A stretch of 64,000 bases of DNA from Methylomonas koyamae (GCF_006483455.1 NZ_PPPU01000007.1:62001-126000), one strand, 5' to 3'; positions 19,801-28,205 are shown, counted from the first letter of the stretch. The notes: generated by a model from the letters alone, not told the origin. Numbers and translations are program-made.

Positions 19801-20055
19801 TAAAAAGCTGCGGAAGCCGCGGGACGGCGTCAGTTGGTAAGCCTTGTCGGCCGGAAAGAACTCCAGGAAGGCGCCGTCTTTGTTGCGGACGCCGAAACTG
19901 GCGATGGCCTGGCCGCGGTTGACGTAAAACGCCCAGGCCGGTCGGCCGGATACGCCGGCGATGCCGGGCAGAAAACTGGCAAATGCAGCGCAGTGGTTAT
20001 AGTGCTCGACGACAAAGCGTTCGCCGTCGGCGAAGTAGTAGCGGGGCTGAGCCAT
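16882..20055 (-). CDS. Large GH94/GH149/GH161-type beta-glucan phosphorylase candidate
   Basis: 1057 residues. The N-terminal beta-sandwich has YYFADGERFVVEHYN, FLPGIAGVSG and YVNRGQAIASFGV, and a long (alpha/alpha) barrel follows. This matches proteins usually annotated as cellobiose phosphorylase-like; length and motifs fit best with GH161-type beta-1,3-glucan phosphorylases. Such enzymes release glucose 1-phosphate from oligosaccharides using phosphate. The Asp in DRGYWSDHWTY is the likely general acid by position (inference). No signal peptide is present, so it acts in the cytoplasm. GGAGAG precedes the ATG. The metallophosphatase gene ends 42 bp upstream, suggesting co-transcription. Confidence 0.7.
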   Translation of the reverse strand: MAQPRYYFADGERFVVEHYNHCAAFASFLPGIAGVSGRPAWAFYVNRGQAIASFGVRNKDGAFLEFFPADKAYQLTPSRGFRSFLKISDGQTIRHYEPFQRGAGAEVVQRLSVTPHEVGVEEINPGLGFSIRADMFTLPEADVAGLVRRVEIGNISSRTLRIEIVDGLPQVLPYAMNQWILKFMSRTSEAFMRVEGVESDLPFYRLKVWPTDSPQVEPVDGGNFFFGCSAGRRNPVIVDPERVFGLAGDFSSAERFFSDAPLDLENQVAANQTPAAFQTLTLELQPGTSQVFYAVYGHAESVAEYQRFVAQAAYRDENFAAKREANRALIDRIGRKAFTATALPLFDGHVRQCYLDNGLRGGFPTPVPGGKLLYLFGRKHGDLERDYNDFLLQDTPYSEGNGDFRDVLQNRRVDLFFEPGLGGQNIRYFFNLIQPDGYNPCALRNWRFAVAAPQEFAAYFAEIPGLEALLETEFKYAELWQLLAGHDAADEMLGAILAAAREVADAEFDRGYWSDHWTYLVDLLVNYRAIFPDRLPALLLEADYTFFDPTHYVAPRAQKYRITADGLRQYGAVQFSAEKKALIESRSGRRYQVRAEQGRGAIVHTTLLGKILTLVANKLATLDPAGIGIEMEADRPGWCDALNGLPGIIGSAVNETIELKRLVDFSLPLFAAINAAEIVLPTELAAFVAGLDRLLDMPVLTPHAFWQESGALKEAYRRDVFMGFAGAETALSPDRLRSFFEKASSYLTAAVAKAESDAGITTYYAFRAGDYRELADGSVEITRFLPVALPPFLEGFVHALRIADPESARRLYLAARNSELYDRKLGMYRLNAALGDQALDLGRIGVFNYGWLENGSIFLHMHYKFVLEMLRAGLVAEFYADIERLLVAFRDAEEYKRNPLENSSFLVSSGFSVDQRQHGRGCVARLSGSTVELLQLWTYLFFGDAPFRVVDGKLRFQPEPVLAARLFSDCERSAAPFSGEETLPAASAACALFGATLVVYLNPQRRDCFGAQPVKPQRYRLYFRDGNDTAVDGTYLDAEAAAALRQGMLRRLDIELA

Positions 20056-20097
20056 GGTCTCTCCAAAATGGGCGGCAAACGAGCCGGTTGCGGCGGG

Positions 20098-21759
20098 TTA
20101 GGGTTGCAGCCGGACGATGCGGCCCTCGACCTGTTGAGTTATCGTGCGCTGCGGCAAGTTGGCGATTGCCGCTTCCACGGTTTGGCGGAAGCCTATAGCC
20201 GTGCCGTCGTCCAGCCGGCGCGGACTGGTTTTGCCTTCGCCTTTGCCGAATATCGCATAGTCGTCGCTGGAACCGTGTTCCCAAATGAAATCGGTGCTGG
20301 CGACGCGATAGGTTTTGTGCAAATCCAGCGCTTGGTCTTGTTTGGCGCCGCGCGGCCTGATCCGCACGTCGCCGGCGTCTACCCGATACTTGAAGCCGCC
20401 ATCGGCTTGGGGCTCGGCGCGGTAGCCGAAGCGGATACCGGAGACTTGTAGAAAACGGCCGTCGCCCAAATGAGTTTTGGACACCGAGTTATTCAACACC
20501 TCCAGCAGTTGCTGGCCGGTCAATTCGAAGCTGACCAGTTTGTTGTCGTAGTAAAACAAGCCTTCCATGTCGTACAGCGTGACCGGTCCGGGCGGGATGT
20601 TGTCGTTGATGCGGATGCCGCCGCCGTTGGTGAAGGCGATGTCGGTGCGCATGCGTTCCCGCATCGTGTCGGCCAGGAAGTTGCCGAGTGCGGTTTCCCG
20701 GCCGCGCACTGCCGGCTCGACGCCTTCCAGCAGATGTTCGGTATAACCCAACACCTGCTTCAGGTCTTTGCCTTGTTGCTGAAATACGCCGGCCAGCCGT
20801 TGCAACTGGCGGTCGACTTCGGCCGCCACCAATGGGTCTTTGGCGATGCTTTGGTCCAGATCGACTTTGCGGTGGCTGCTGCTGACCTTACCGCCGCCGA
20901 CGTAAACGTCGTGGACGATGGCGCTTTTAATGTCGGCGTCGGCCTTGGTGATCCAGGTGTGGCCGATCTGTTGTTCGATAAAAAAATGTTCGTGGCCGCC
21001 GACGATCAGGTTCACTTCCGGATATTCGCGCGCCAGCCATTGGTCTTGGTCGAAATCCTGGTGGGTGAGGGCGACGATAACCGTCGCCCCCTGGCTTTGC
21101 AAGCGGTCCAAGGTGTTGCGGATGGCGGTGCGCCTGGCCGGTAGATCGTAGGCGAATTCGACATAAGCCTGTTTACGGCTATCCAGGGTGATGCCGAACA
21201 AGCCAACCTTGACGCCGGCGATGTCTTTGACGCAAACGTCGTGCACCTGAGGCACCCGTTGGCTGAAGGGTTCTGCGGCCGCGCTGTCGCTGAAATTGAA
21301 GCGGGTGTTGGACGAAATCCAGCTAAAGTCCGATTGCACGATCCGCCGCAGCAACAGCCCGGCGTCCGGCGTATCGAACTCGTGGTTGCCGAACACCGCC
21401 ATCATGTCGTGATCGAACGCGGCCGGCTCGCCGTCCAGCAAGTTCATGACCTGGACCATCGCATCGGCCTGCAGGTATTTGCTCATCACCGACGGAAACA
21501 AAAAATCGCCGCCATGCAACAGCAACACCGGGGTGGCATCGGCCTGCAACTGTCGGCGCAGGGTACGCAAGCGGGCAAAACCGCCGACGTTGCCGTTCTC
21601 CAGACCTTCGATTTTGTAGGAGTCGTTGACTTGCAGAATCCGGAAATGCGCGGTAGGCGCCGGCTCCGCTCCGGCAGGCGTATCGGAGGTGGGCACCGCG
21701 CTGCAAGCCGCAAGCGAGGCGACGACGGTCGCGAATAGCAGTGATTTTGTCGGCGACAT
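20098..21759 (-). CDS. UshA/5'-nucleotidase-like metallophosphatase lipoprotein
   Basis: 553 residues. A lipoprotein signal peptide ends in LAAC (Cys19). The calcineurin-like phosphatase domain has GGDF, FGNHEFD, LTHQDFD and VGGHEH, and the 5'-nucleotidase C-terminal domain has TNGGGIR and YRVASTDFIWEHGSSDDY. The family hydrolyses nucleotides, UDP-sugars or cyclic nucleotides in the periplasm. The first metal-binding motif, usually NDxH, reads NDSY (45-48), so one metal ligand seems to be missing. The ATG at 21759 is favoured by GGAGGA upstream and the lipobox; a longer frame from 21918 lacks both. Confidence 0.85.
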   Translation of the reverse strand: MSPTKSLLFATVVASLAACSAVPTSDTPAGAEPAPTAHFRILQVNDSYKIEGLENGNVGGFARLRTLRRQLQADATPVLLLHGGDFLFPSVMSKYLQADAMVQVMNLLDGEPAAFDHDMMAVFGNHEFDTPDAGLLLRRIVQSDFSWISSNTRFNFSDSAAAEPFSQRVPQVHDVCVKDIAGVKVGLFGITLDSRKQAYVEFAYDLPARRTAIRNTLDRLQSQGATVIVALTHQDFDQDQWLAREYPEVNLIVGGHEHFFIEQQIGHTWITKADADIKSAIVHDVYVGGGKVSSSHRKVDLDQSIAKDPLVAAEVDRQLQRLAGVFQQQGKDLKQVLGYTEHLLEGVEPAVRGRETALGNFLADTMRERMRTDIAFTNGGGIRINDNIPPGPVTLYDMEGLFYYDNKLVSFELTGQQLLEVLNNSVSKTHLGDGRFLQVSGIRFGYRAEPQADGGFKYRVDAGDVRIRPRGAKQDQALDLHKTYRVASTDFIWEHGSSDDYAIFGKGEGKTSPRRLDDGTAIGFRQTVEAAIANLPQRTITQQVEGRIVRLQP

Positions 21760-21873
21760 AAAGCGTATCCTCCGCGGAGCTGGGAAAAGTTGCCGATCAA
21801 GATAGCAGCGAATCGGAATTAACCCAAAAATGGACGGGTTTGCCGCCGGCGAAAAGAGACCGTAAGCCGACTT

Positions 21874-22056
21874 TTGCTGGAACGCGAATCCGCCGATTTT
21901 TACTGGCTTAAGTGGCAAGTATTGCTATTGCCCAAGGCAAAGCGACCGAGCCTGCGCTCTGTTTGGCTAAGCCAACTGAAAGAAGAACAATGCTACTCTT
22001 ATGCGGCGAATCAGTTTGAATGCTTGATGTTGGAGGCTGAAATTTATGAGGACTAG
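21874..22056 (+). CDS. Possible 60-codon ORF, doubtful
   Basis: An open frame starting at TTG runs to a TAG that directly abuts the ATG of the next gene. No ribosome-binding site precedes it and the product matches nothing I know. The perfect dyad TTGGCTaAGCCAA at 21963-21975 lies within it, so the region may be leader or regulatory DNA for the 1143-residue gene rather than coding. Confidence 0.2.
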   Translation: MLERESADFYWLKWQVLLLPKAKRPSLRSVWLSQLKEEQCYSYAANQFECLMLEAEIYED

Positions 22057-25000
22057 ATGTTAGTGACGAATGGAAAAAATCCGGGCGAAGGATGTTCGGC
22101 GCTCGCCGCTAGATTGATAGGTAGACTCGAAAGTGCTTTTGTCGGCGTAATTTTGCTTATCGCATTACAAGTGCCGAACACGACGTTAGCGGCCGGCTTG
22201 TCAACGTCCAGTAGCGACGCCAGATCGCCAGCCTGCGCAGATACGCCAACGCCCGATCCTGTTTCTCAATTCGAAACGTTGCCGATTCATGCCCAACTAG
22301 CCGAATCTTTTATTGGCTCTGCTAGAATGTCTGAGTACCTTGCCGGTTACGGTAGGCCAAATCACCTTTCTTGCCAATCCGCACATTTCAAATACGAAGC
22401 CTCCCGTAACGACGATAAAATCAGCGTCGTGTCCCGCTATAAAACGAGCGGCCAACCTCACGCCGAATACGTGGCCGTTAAAAACGACAAAATATCGGGA
22501 CGCTATCTAAAACACGGCGTCATTACCGCATTTTGGCCGAACGGCAAAAAGCAATTCGAAGAGTATTACGTTGATGGCTTTGCGGTGGGTTTTCATCGTT
22601 ATTTCGATGAGGCAGAGCGGCTGGTTTATGTGGCCGATTATTCCGCTAGCGATTACGAGTTCAACAAACGTATTGGTGTCGGTAAGTTAAGGAAGTTTTA
22701 TCAAGGCTCGTCGAATTGGGCCAATGCTTCGCTGTCAGATAGAACACAATTGTTTAGAACCGTCTATGCCATAGAAAACAGCCAGTCAGTGCGCAAGGCC
22801 TTTGCTACTGCCGGGCTGTTTTTCCCATCTTGGATAGAGCTCGATCTGAACTCTACGGTCGCTCAATGGACCAGTCCAGGAAATCAAGGCAAGGTAACTA
22901 TCGACAATCGCGCGTACGACGTGGTCAACAGCGAACTGGATTATATGCCGTTTTTCGAAGTCTTTTTGCGCCATAAACTGAGTTTGCCAGGACTGCGGGA
23001 ACCCAAGCCATTCAATCAAGAACTATTGGATAGCCCATGGATAGACCAAGCCATGCGACTTGGCTTGGAAGACGAGCGCTTCAAATTTAAACCCGTCACC
23101 GCCGTAAGCCCTGAAGAAATCGCAGCGACTCCGCAAGCCCGTTATGCCAAATGCCGTGCCCAACCGAGTACGGAATGCTTGTTTGAACAAATAACCGAGA
23201 ATTTGTCTTTTGAGCAAAACCATAGGGATACTTATCTAATTGAGTTTGGCCTTGGCGCTTTAGCAGGAGGCTATCCGGAATGGACCCGCAAACTCACGAC
23301 CAATGGTTTAGCGATTACCGAAAACCCGATATCGTTGACGACTGAGTTTGTAAAGGCGAGAAGTTTAAAAGCGCAGGCCGAATGGCAATTGGGTTTCGGC
23401 CAGGATGCTCAACAATCGGTGGAGAAAGCTATCAACGGAGCTGCTTCTGCTGGAATAGAGTATCCCCATGGACAGCGCCATCTGAAAGCTATCGATGCGG
23501 TTCTGCCATTGTTTTTATCCGACATCGTTCCTTCCGGTCCTGAAAAATCGCTCGATTTATACCAAACCGCCGAATCCAAGCGCATTCTGAACGCCTTTAA
23601 GGTTTTGGAAGCTTCCGCTATTGCGCAAGCACGGCGAGGTGCTATTCAGGAAGCTTCACGATTGATGGAAGTTTTAGCGCCAGCCTCGGATACAACTGCC
23701 GCCTCGCTTTCTGACTTGCAAACGAACAAAGAAAAGCAACCTGAACTTTTTACTAAAATCATGCTAGCTCTTGCCGAAGGCCGGCTTGAACGAGGCGACG
23801 CTAATTCAACTCGTAAAGCGTTAAGCGAATTGGAGCAAGGCGAACCTTATTTTCTGCAAGAAACAACATTAGCCATCCGAGCCAGCATTTTGTACGCGCG
23901 GCTTGGTGAAGTCGGCAAGGCTGTGAACGCCACTCCCAAAATTAACCACTATATTCCACCAGATCTGGAAGATATTGCGGTGGCGTTTTGTAAAGCCAAT
24001 GAAATTCAAGCCGGGAAGGCATTGGCCAATAGCATGGCCAAATTTGAGGAACACGAGAAATTCAAAAAAAAATCGTTTATAACCAAAGCCAAATTGGCAA
24101 AGATCGAATTTTTCTGCGGAAATCCCCAAAAAGCTAAAACTGATTTTATTAGCGCGTTAACCGAGGCAAAAAACTATGGATGCCATTCGGACTTTTGCGA
24201 TCCGGATAGGTTAATTAACGATGTGAAACTCGGCATTCTAGCTACAGGTTGGCTGGAGCCCATTTGGCAACGGGGTGAACGAGAAGATGGGCTGCTTGCC
24301 CTAAAAATAGCCGTTCAGCGCGCTGAACAAGGCGAAGCGCAAATTGCGCTAGAGCGGTTGGATGATTTGGCGACTAATAAACCTAGTCGAGCGCACATCG
24401 TATATCCGTTGACGTACGCTTTGGCAAAAGCCCAAATACTAGTCAAGTTAGGCCGCGACAATGAAGCTGAAAGTGAATTTACTACGGCCAGACATATCGC
24501 TGTTAGCGACAACCACAGTCACATTCGGGCGTATGGTTTGCTGGAATTGGCGAAATCTCTGCAAAGGCTTAAGCAGAACGAAAAAGCGATCCGATATGCC
24601 AAGGAAGCATTCAATGAGTTGGTGAACGATTTACCGAACGGCAAGGTTCAATTTGCTCAAAACAGTTTCGTCAACGAAGGCATTGTCAAACTTCTCGCTC
24701 AAATGGGAGCCGAAGCCGACGCGTTGGAAATCGCGAGGGGGACGTTAGCGCCGGAGCAGTTTGCTCAAAAGTCGGTGCGGGAGCAGTCACGACAAAGAGT
24801 TTTAGCCGAAATTGCCTTGGTTAAGTTCCAAAACGAAGCCCATACTCCACTATTGGATGCCATAACAACGGTGCAGCCGCTCAATGTTCGCTTGAGAAAT
24901 TGGCAAGGTGCGTTGACGATTGCCGAGAATCGGGAAGACGAGGAAGAACATGATTTCGTCGAATCAGTTATCAGCAATGAATTACAGCAATTGCCGGATT

Positions 25001-25488
25001 CTTTGAACATCGGTATGACGCCCGCCGAACGGCGCCAGGCAATCCATATGAGTGCGGTACTTTTGCAATCGGATAAATTGCCATTTGATTCGGCCAAACG
25101 ATTAGCTCTGTTGGATGCTTTAGCCGAAACGGCCCGTTCGACCGACAATCAATTTGGTACTAAGGCCTTGTGCGAATTGGCTTATACCGCCATGGCCATA
25201 CAACAGTCAGCGCAGGCAAGTGCGTGGTTTCAAGAAGCTAAACAGCGCGCATCGAAGTACTTCTCAAGTAACACTTCCATCAGCGAATCGTCACTTGGAG
25301 CTTGTGCCCACTGGGCGAAAACCGCAGGAGATAGTGCGTTGGCAAACGATATGCTGGCGGAATTGATCAAACAATTGCCGGAAAATCTGGATAATATTTC
25401 GCATCAGATTCATATCTTGCTAAATGTCGCGATTGCGTATGCCGAATACGAAAGAGGCGAGATTTTCTGGGCGGAATATGGCCGATAA
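22057..25488 (+). CDS. Secreted or anchored MORN/TPR protein of unknown function
   Basis: 1143 residues that I cannot assign to a named family. A hydrophobic stretch near 28-45 (VGVILLIALQVPNTTLAA) suggests export. A MORN-like segment with GVITAFWPNGKKQFEEYY lies near 150-175. From about 560 to 1140 the chain is almost wholly helical and TPR-like (for example AKAQILVKLGRDNEAESEF and ELAKSLQRLKQNEKAIRYA), a layout for protein-protein contacts. The gene is visibly AT-richer than its neighbours and uses more TTA, ATA and AGA codons, hinting at horizontal acquisition. GAGG precedes the ATG. It converges on a secreted protease gene. Confidence 0.75.
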   Translation: MLVTNGKNPGEGCSALAARLIGRLESAFVGVILLIALQVPNTTLAAGLSTSSSDARSPACADTPTPDPVSQFETLPIHAQLAESFIGSARMSEYLAGYGRPNHLSCQSAHFKYEASRNDDKISVVSRYKTSGQPHAEYVAVKNDKISGRYLKHGVITAFWPNGKKQFEEYYVDGFAVGFHRYFDEAERLVYVADYSASDYEFNKRIGVGKLRKFYQGSSNWANASLSDRTQLFRTVYAIENSQSVRKAFATAGLFFPSWIELDLNSTVAQWTSPGNQGKVTIDNRAYDVVNSELDYMPFFEVFLRHKLSLPGLREPKPFNQELLDSPWIDQAMRLGLEDERFKFKPVTAVSPEEIAATPQARYAKCRAQPSTECLFEQITENLSFEQNHRDTYLIEFGLGALAGGYPEWTRKLTTNGLAITENPISLTTEFVKARSLKAQAEWQLGFGQDAQQSVEKAINGAASAGIEYPHGQRHLKAIDAVLPLFLSDIVPSGPEKSLDLYQTAESKRILNAFKVLEASAIAQARRGAIQEASRLMEVLAPASDTTAASLSDLQTNKEKQPELFTKIMLALAEGRLERGDANSTRKALSELEQGEPYFLQETTLAIRASILYARLGEVGKAVNATPKINHYIPPDLEDIAVAFCKANEIQAGKALANSMAKFEEHEKFKKKSFITKAKLAKIEFFCGNPQKAKTDFISALTEAKNYGCHSDFCDPDRLINDVKLGILATGWLEPIWQRGEREDGLLALKIAVQRAEQGEAQIALERLDDLATNKPSRAHIVYPLTYALAKAQILVKLGRDNEAESEFTTARHIAVSDNHSHIRAYGLLELAKSLQRLKQNEKAIRYAKEAFNELVNDLPNGKVQFAQNSFVNEGIVKLLAQMGAEADALEIARGTLAPEQFAQKSVREQSRQRVLAEIALVKFQNEAHTPLLDAITTVQPLNVRLRNWQGALTIAENREDEEEHDFVESVISNELQQLPDSLNIGMTPAERRQAIHMSAVLLQSDKLPFDSAKRLALLDALAETARSTDNQFGTKALCELAYTAMAIQQSAQASAWFQEAKQRASKYFSSNTSISESSLGACAHWAKTAGDSALANDMLAELIKQLPENLDNISHQIHILLNVAIAYAEYERGEIFWAEYGR

Positions 25489-25829
25489 ACCCACTTGGTG
25501 TTGCAAGGCCATAAGATGCGAAAATATAGGAAGCCGCCGTTCTCGATCGTTGCGCCTCAAATGGCTCGGCACAACCTATGGGCAATCGCATATTTTTGGG
25601 ATTACGCTTGGCGGCAATAGCTCAATCAACTGACGTTCTTCAGAAAAACCATCCGTCCGCAATTGGCCGTATTGATCTTTGAAATTGTGCAAATCTGATT
25701 CAATGATTTCTGTGGAAGGGATGAAGTTTGCGCTTTTTCAAACCAGCCAATCATCGTTCCGGCCAATACCCAGAATAGTCAATGTTTTTGTAGTTAGGCT
25801 GGCTATGTTCGAAGAGCAGAAAGGCTTTT
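25489..25829. other. Convergent intergenic stretch, nothing recognised
   Basis: These 341 bp separate the ends of the MORN/TPR gene and the protease gene. The DNA is as AT-rich as the former. Short open frames occur on both strands but lack ribosome-binding sites and recognisable products. I see no clear stem-loop with a T-tract. Confidence 0.5.
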
Positions 25830-27347
25830 TTATCGGTCGTTTGATAACAAGTTGATTGCCTTAGCTGGTTGAAGGAGTCCGTACCCCGTTTCATAGTCGT
25901 AGTCCGGCGCGCCCATGTCCAGGGCACTGCGCCGTAATACCTCGTAAAGTTCAATCGGCTTTAAAAGCTGGCCGTTTCGCGCGGCGTGTTGCAACAGCAA
26001 AGCAGCAACGGCGGCGGCATGTGGTGCGGCGGCCGAGGTGCCGGTGAAATTGGGCTTGCCGTCTTTTTCCAGGTCCGGCCGGGTCTTAGAAAAGAAACTG
26101 GTATTGACGTTGGTGGGCGCGACGGCATCGACATGTCTGCGGACGATGGGCTCGGCTAAACGCTGGCCTTGGTTGTCGAACAAAATCGGCAAACCGCCGG
26201 GCGAAGAATAATAACTCGGCGCCGGCGGCTTCTTGCCCTGGCCGGCTTCTATGGCGCCGACGCTGAACACGTTTGCCGCATTGGCGTGACCGAATGCTGA
26301 AGTGACGGTTTCGGCGGAGTTGCGGTACTCGTCGATGCTGGGGTGTTCGCTGGGTAGCGAGCTGCCGCTCAGGATGTATTTCAGCAAGCCGGGCGCGGGA
26401 CCGGCCACTTTCAAAATGCTCAAGCCGACGGTTTTTCGGCGGCGGTTGCCTTTGTTGTCGAAACCGACCACTTCGACGGGGTCGCCGCCCAGATTATCGA
26501 TCGCGCCGCCAATGACCCAGGCTTGGCTGACACGCTTGCAGGCTGGGTCGTCGTAAATCACCACATCCAGGTCAATGGCCGAGCCGTTGCCGCCACCTAT
26601 CGACTTGGCCGGCTGGTCCCATTGCAAACTCAATACGGTAAACGCGTCGGCGCCAACGGTGATGGTTTGGCAGGTATCGGTTTTGCGGGGATCGGAATTG
26701 AAGTCGTGGGCGACGCCATGCTTCTCGCCCAACGGATAACGACCGCTATCGGCAAACGCCGACTGATAGCTGTTAAGGCCGGCGTTACCCGCCGACGAGA
26801 AAACAGCGATACCGCGTTCGGCTGCGAGCCGGTCAATGGTTTGCGATGCCGGACCGTCCTGAAACATCGGTTCGCTAAAATAGATCGCATCGTCGACGAT
26901 GATCTGCGCGCCATGATCGGCTACCCAATTCAAGGCTTGCGTCAAGTCCGCTGGATTGTCGCCCATAGCGTGAAACAGCAAACTGGCGCCGGGTGCCAGA
27001 TCGTGTATCACTTCCAGCATGGCCCGGCCTTCGTCTAGCGTCTTTTCGCCTTGGCAATCGGCTTCTTTCAATACCGTCACGGTTGCTGGCAATTCGCCAT
27101 TGGCCTGGCCAATTTCGGCGCCGCCCAGGCAATTGAAACTGTCGCTGATGATGGCAACGGTAATGCCAGCGCCGTTCAAGTCGTAAATGTTTCTCGCCAG
27201 ATCGGCACCAAGCAGAGTGTCGCCTTGGGTGACTGTCTTGGTCGTCGTGTCTGCCTGTACCTCATTGATTAAATGCCCTGATAGCCCAAGCAACATTGCG
27301 GCCGTAAACCCGCGACCAATCCCTGATTTAACTTGTGTTATCGACAT
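25830..27347 (-). CDS. Secreted serine protease, subtilase S8/S53-like
   Basis: 505 residues with a signal peptide (cleavage probably near VQA at 32). The catalytic serine is Ser438 in GTSAAAPHAAAVAALLL. An N-terminal Asp69 sits in VAIISDSFN. The usual subtilisin His-Gly-Thr block is absent. Instead LDEGRAMLEVIHD offers Glu112 and Asp116, with the four-residue spacing of the sedolisin Glu/Asp pair, and IIVDDAIYF (152-153) could provide the oxyanion Asp. It is probably a periplasmic or extracellular endopeptidase. Its target is unknown, and the adjacent secreted TPR protein is a possible partner. Confidence 0.8.
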   Translation of the reverse strand: MSITQVKSGIGRGFTAAMLLGLSGHLINEVQADTTTKTVTQGDTLLGADLARNIYDLNGAGITVAIISDSFNCLGGAEIGQANGELPATVTVLKEADCQGEKTLDEGRAMLEVIHDLAPGASLLFHAMGDNPADLTQALNWVADHGAQIIVDDAIYFSEPMFQDGPASQTIDRLAAERGIAVFSSAGNAGLNSYQSAFADSGRYPLGEKHGVAHDFNSDPRKTDTCQTITVGADAFTVLSLQWDQPAKSIGGGNGSAIDLDVVIYDDPACKRVSQAWVIGGAIDNLGGDPVEVVGFDNKGNRRRKTVGLSILKVAGPAPGLLKYILSGSSLPSEHPSIDEYRNSAETVTSAFGHANAANVFSVGAIEAGQGKKPPAPSYYSSPGGLPILFDNQGQRLAEPIVRRHVDAVAPTNVNTSFFSKTRPDLEKDGKPNFTGTSAAAPHAAAVAALLLQHAARNGQLLKPIELYEVLRRSALDMGAPDYDYETGYGLLQPAKAINLLSNDR

Positions 27348-27456
27348 CTCCCAATCCGCTACTGTTCAGTCAACCGCCGATACTAACATGCTGCAAGTGG
27401 CACCATCGAATCTGACGTAACGTTTCAAATGTAATGAAATCGGAGATGTTGTTGAT

Positions 27457-27561
27457 TCACGGAGGAATCTTTTCGCTAAGGCGCGGGTAAGCGCTAAAGC
27501 CAACGCCATCCGGATCGCCGAGAGCGTAACTGCCTACCAACCGGCCGTCTTGAAACGGGCC
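27457..27561 (-). other. Open frame continuing past the microprotein stop
   Basis: Immediately after the TAA of the 42-codon gene the same frame stays open for 34 more codons and ends at TGA (27457-27459). The translation (GPFQDGRLVG, then SYALGDPDGV) looks protein-like. It may be chance, an ancestral C-terminus cut off by a point mutation, or a readthrough extension. Confidence 0.25.
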
Positions 27562-27690
27562 TTACTTTTCCGTTTGCCCATGTCGCCAGGCCTCGACGGC
27601 GAATTCGGCGAGTTCTCCGGCCACTTCGGCGATAAAGCGTAGTGCCGAGTAGGCAATTGCGGCTATCATCAGTGCAAGGATTAATTTCAT
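27562..27690 (-). CDS. 42-residue membrane microprotein
   Basis: ATG at 27690, preceded by GGAGG with 5 bp spacing, opens 42 codons ending in TAA. The product starts MKLILALMIAAIAYSALRF, a single membrane helix or signal-like segment, followed by an amphipathic acidic helix (AEVAGELAEFAVEAW) and a short polar tail. I do not recognise the family. It is divergently placed 152 bp from the copper-resistance operon and could share its regulation, but this is only positional. Confidence 0.6.
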   Translation of the reverse strand: MKLILALMIAAIAYSALRFIAEVAGELAEFAVEAWRHGQTEK

Positions 27691-27842
27691 CTCGTCCTCC
27701 GGTATGCCGAACCGGTCACTTGGTCCGGCAGCGCTAGGAGGATTGGGCGCGAGTGCGAAAAGTTCCAGGGCCGATTTTCGGCGCTAGCGGCTTGGCCCAC
27801 GCGCGATTGCCGGACAGAAACCCTTATTTTTCGGAGGCAGCG

Positions 27843-28205
27843 ATGCAACTCGTCAAAATATTGAGTGCGGCCATGATGCTGGCGACAGCCGTACCGCTGT
27901 CGGCCGAACCGGTCAAATGCGTGGTGGCCGGCAAAACGTTATATACCGACGACGCTAAAAAATGCGCCAAAGGCGAAGTCAAGCCGATCAATGGCGCCTT
28001 GGTGATTACCGAACTGCCGGCCGCCAAGTCTGCCGGTAAATCCGCGCCGATTTCGGCGCCGGCTAGCTCCGATTCGCTGCTGGATTCTTTATTGCAGCGG
28101 CTGGGGATTACGCAACAGGAAGTCGCCGACGGCTGGAAAACCGTCGACGAGGCGCGCCAGCGCGGCGAGTGGCAGGCGCCGGAGATGCCGGAAGATGCGC
28201 GTTAA
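27843..28205 (+). CDS. Small secreted protein heading the copper operon
   Basis: 120 residues. The signal peptide ends near PLSAEP (about 20). The mature part has two cysteines (VKCVVAGKTLYTDDAKKCAKG) in a DUF4124-like beta segment. It ends in a helical tail (LLDSLLQRLGITQQEVADGWKTV). The ATG at 27843 has GGAGG upstream and is preferred to an in-frame start at 27753. The gene overlaps copA by 11 bp, so it is co-translated with it. A copper-related periplasmic role is inferred from position only. Confidence 0.7.
   Translation: MQLVKILSAAMMLATAVPLSAEPVKCVVAGKTLYTDDAKKCAKGEVKPINGALVITELPAAKSAGKSAPISAPASSDSLLDSLLQRLGITQQEVADGWKTVDEARQRGEWQAPEMPEDAR

Noticed and set aside
21963-21975. TTGGCTaAGCCAA dyad as a definite operator
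   Set aside because: The dyad is perfect but short and no promoter elements could be placed around it, so it is only mentioned.
25367-25633. Short overlapping open frames after the MORN/TPR gene
   Set aside because: They partly overlap that gene, lack ribosome-binding sites and show no recognisable product.
22057-27347. Prophage, transposon or defence island
   Set aside because: No integrase, transposase, terminal repeats, tRNA junction or nuclease genes were found, despite the unusual base composition.
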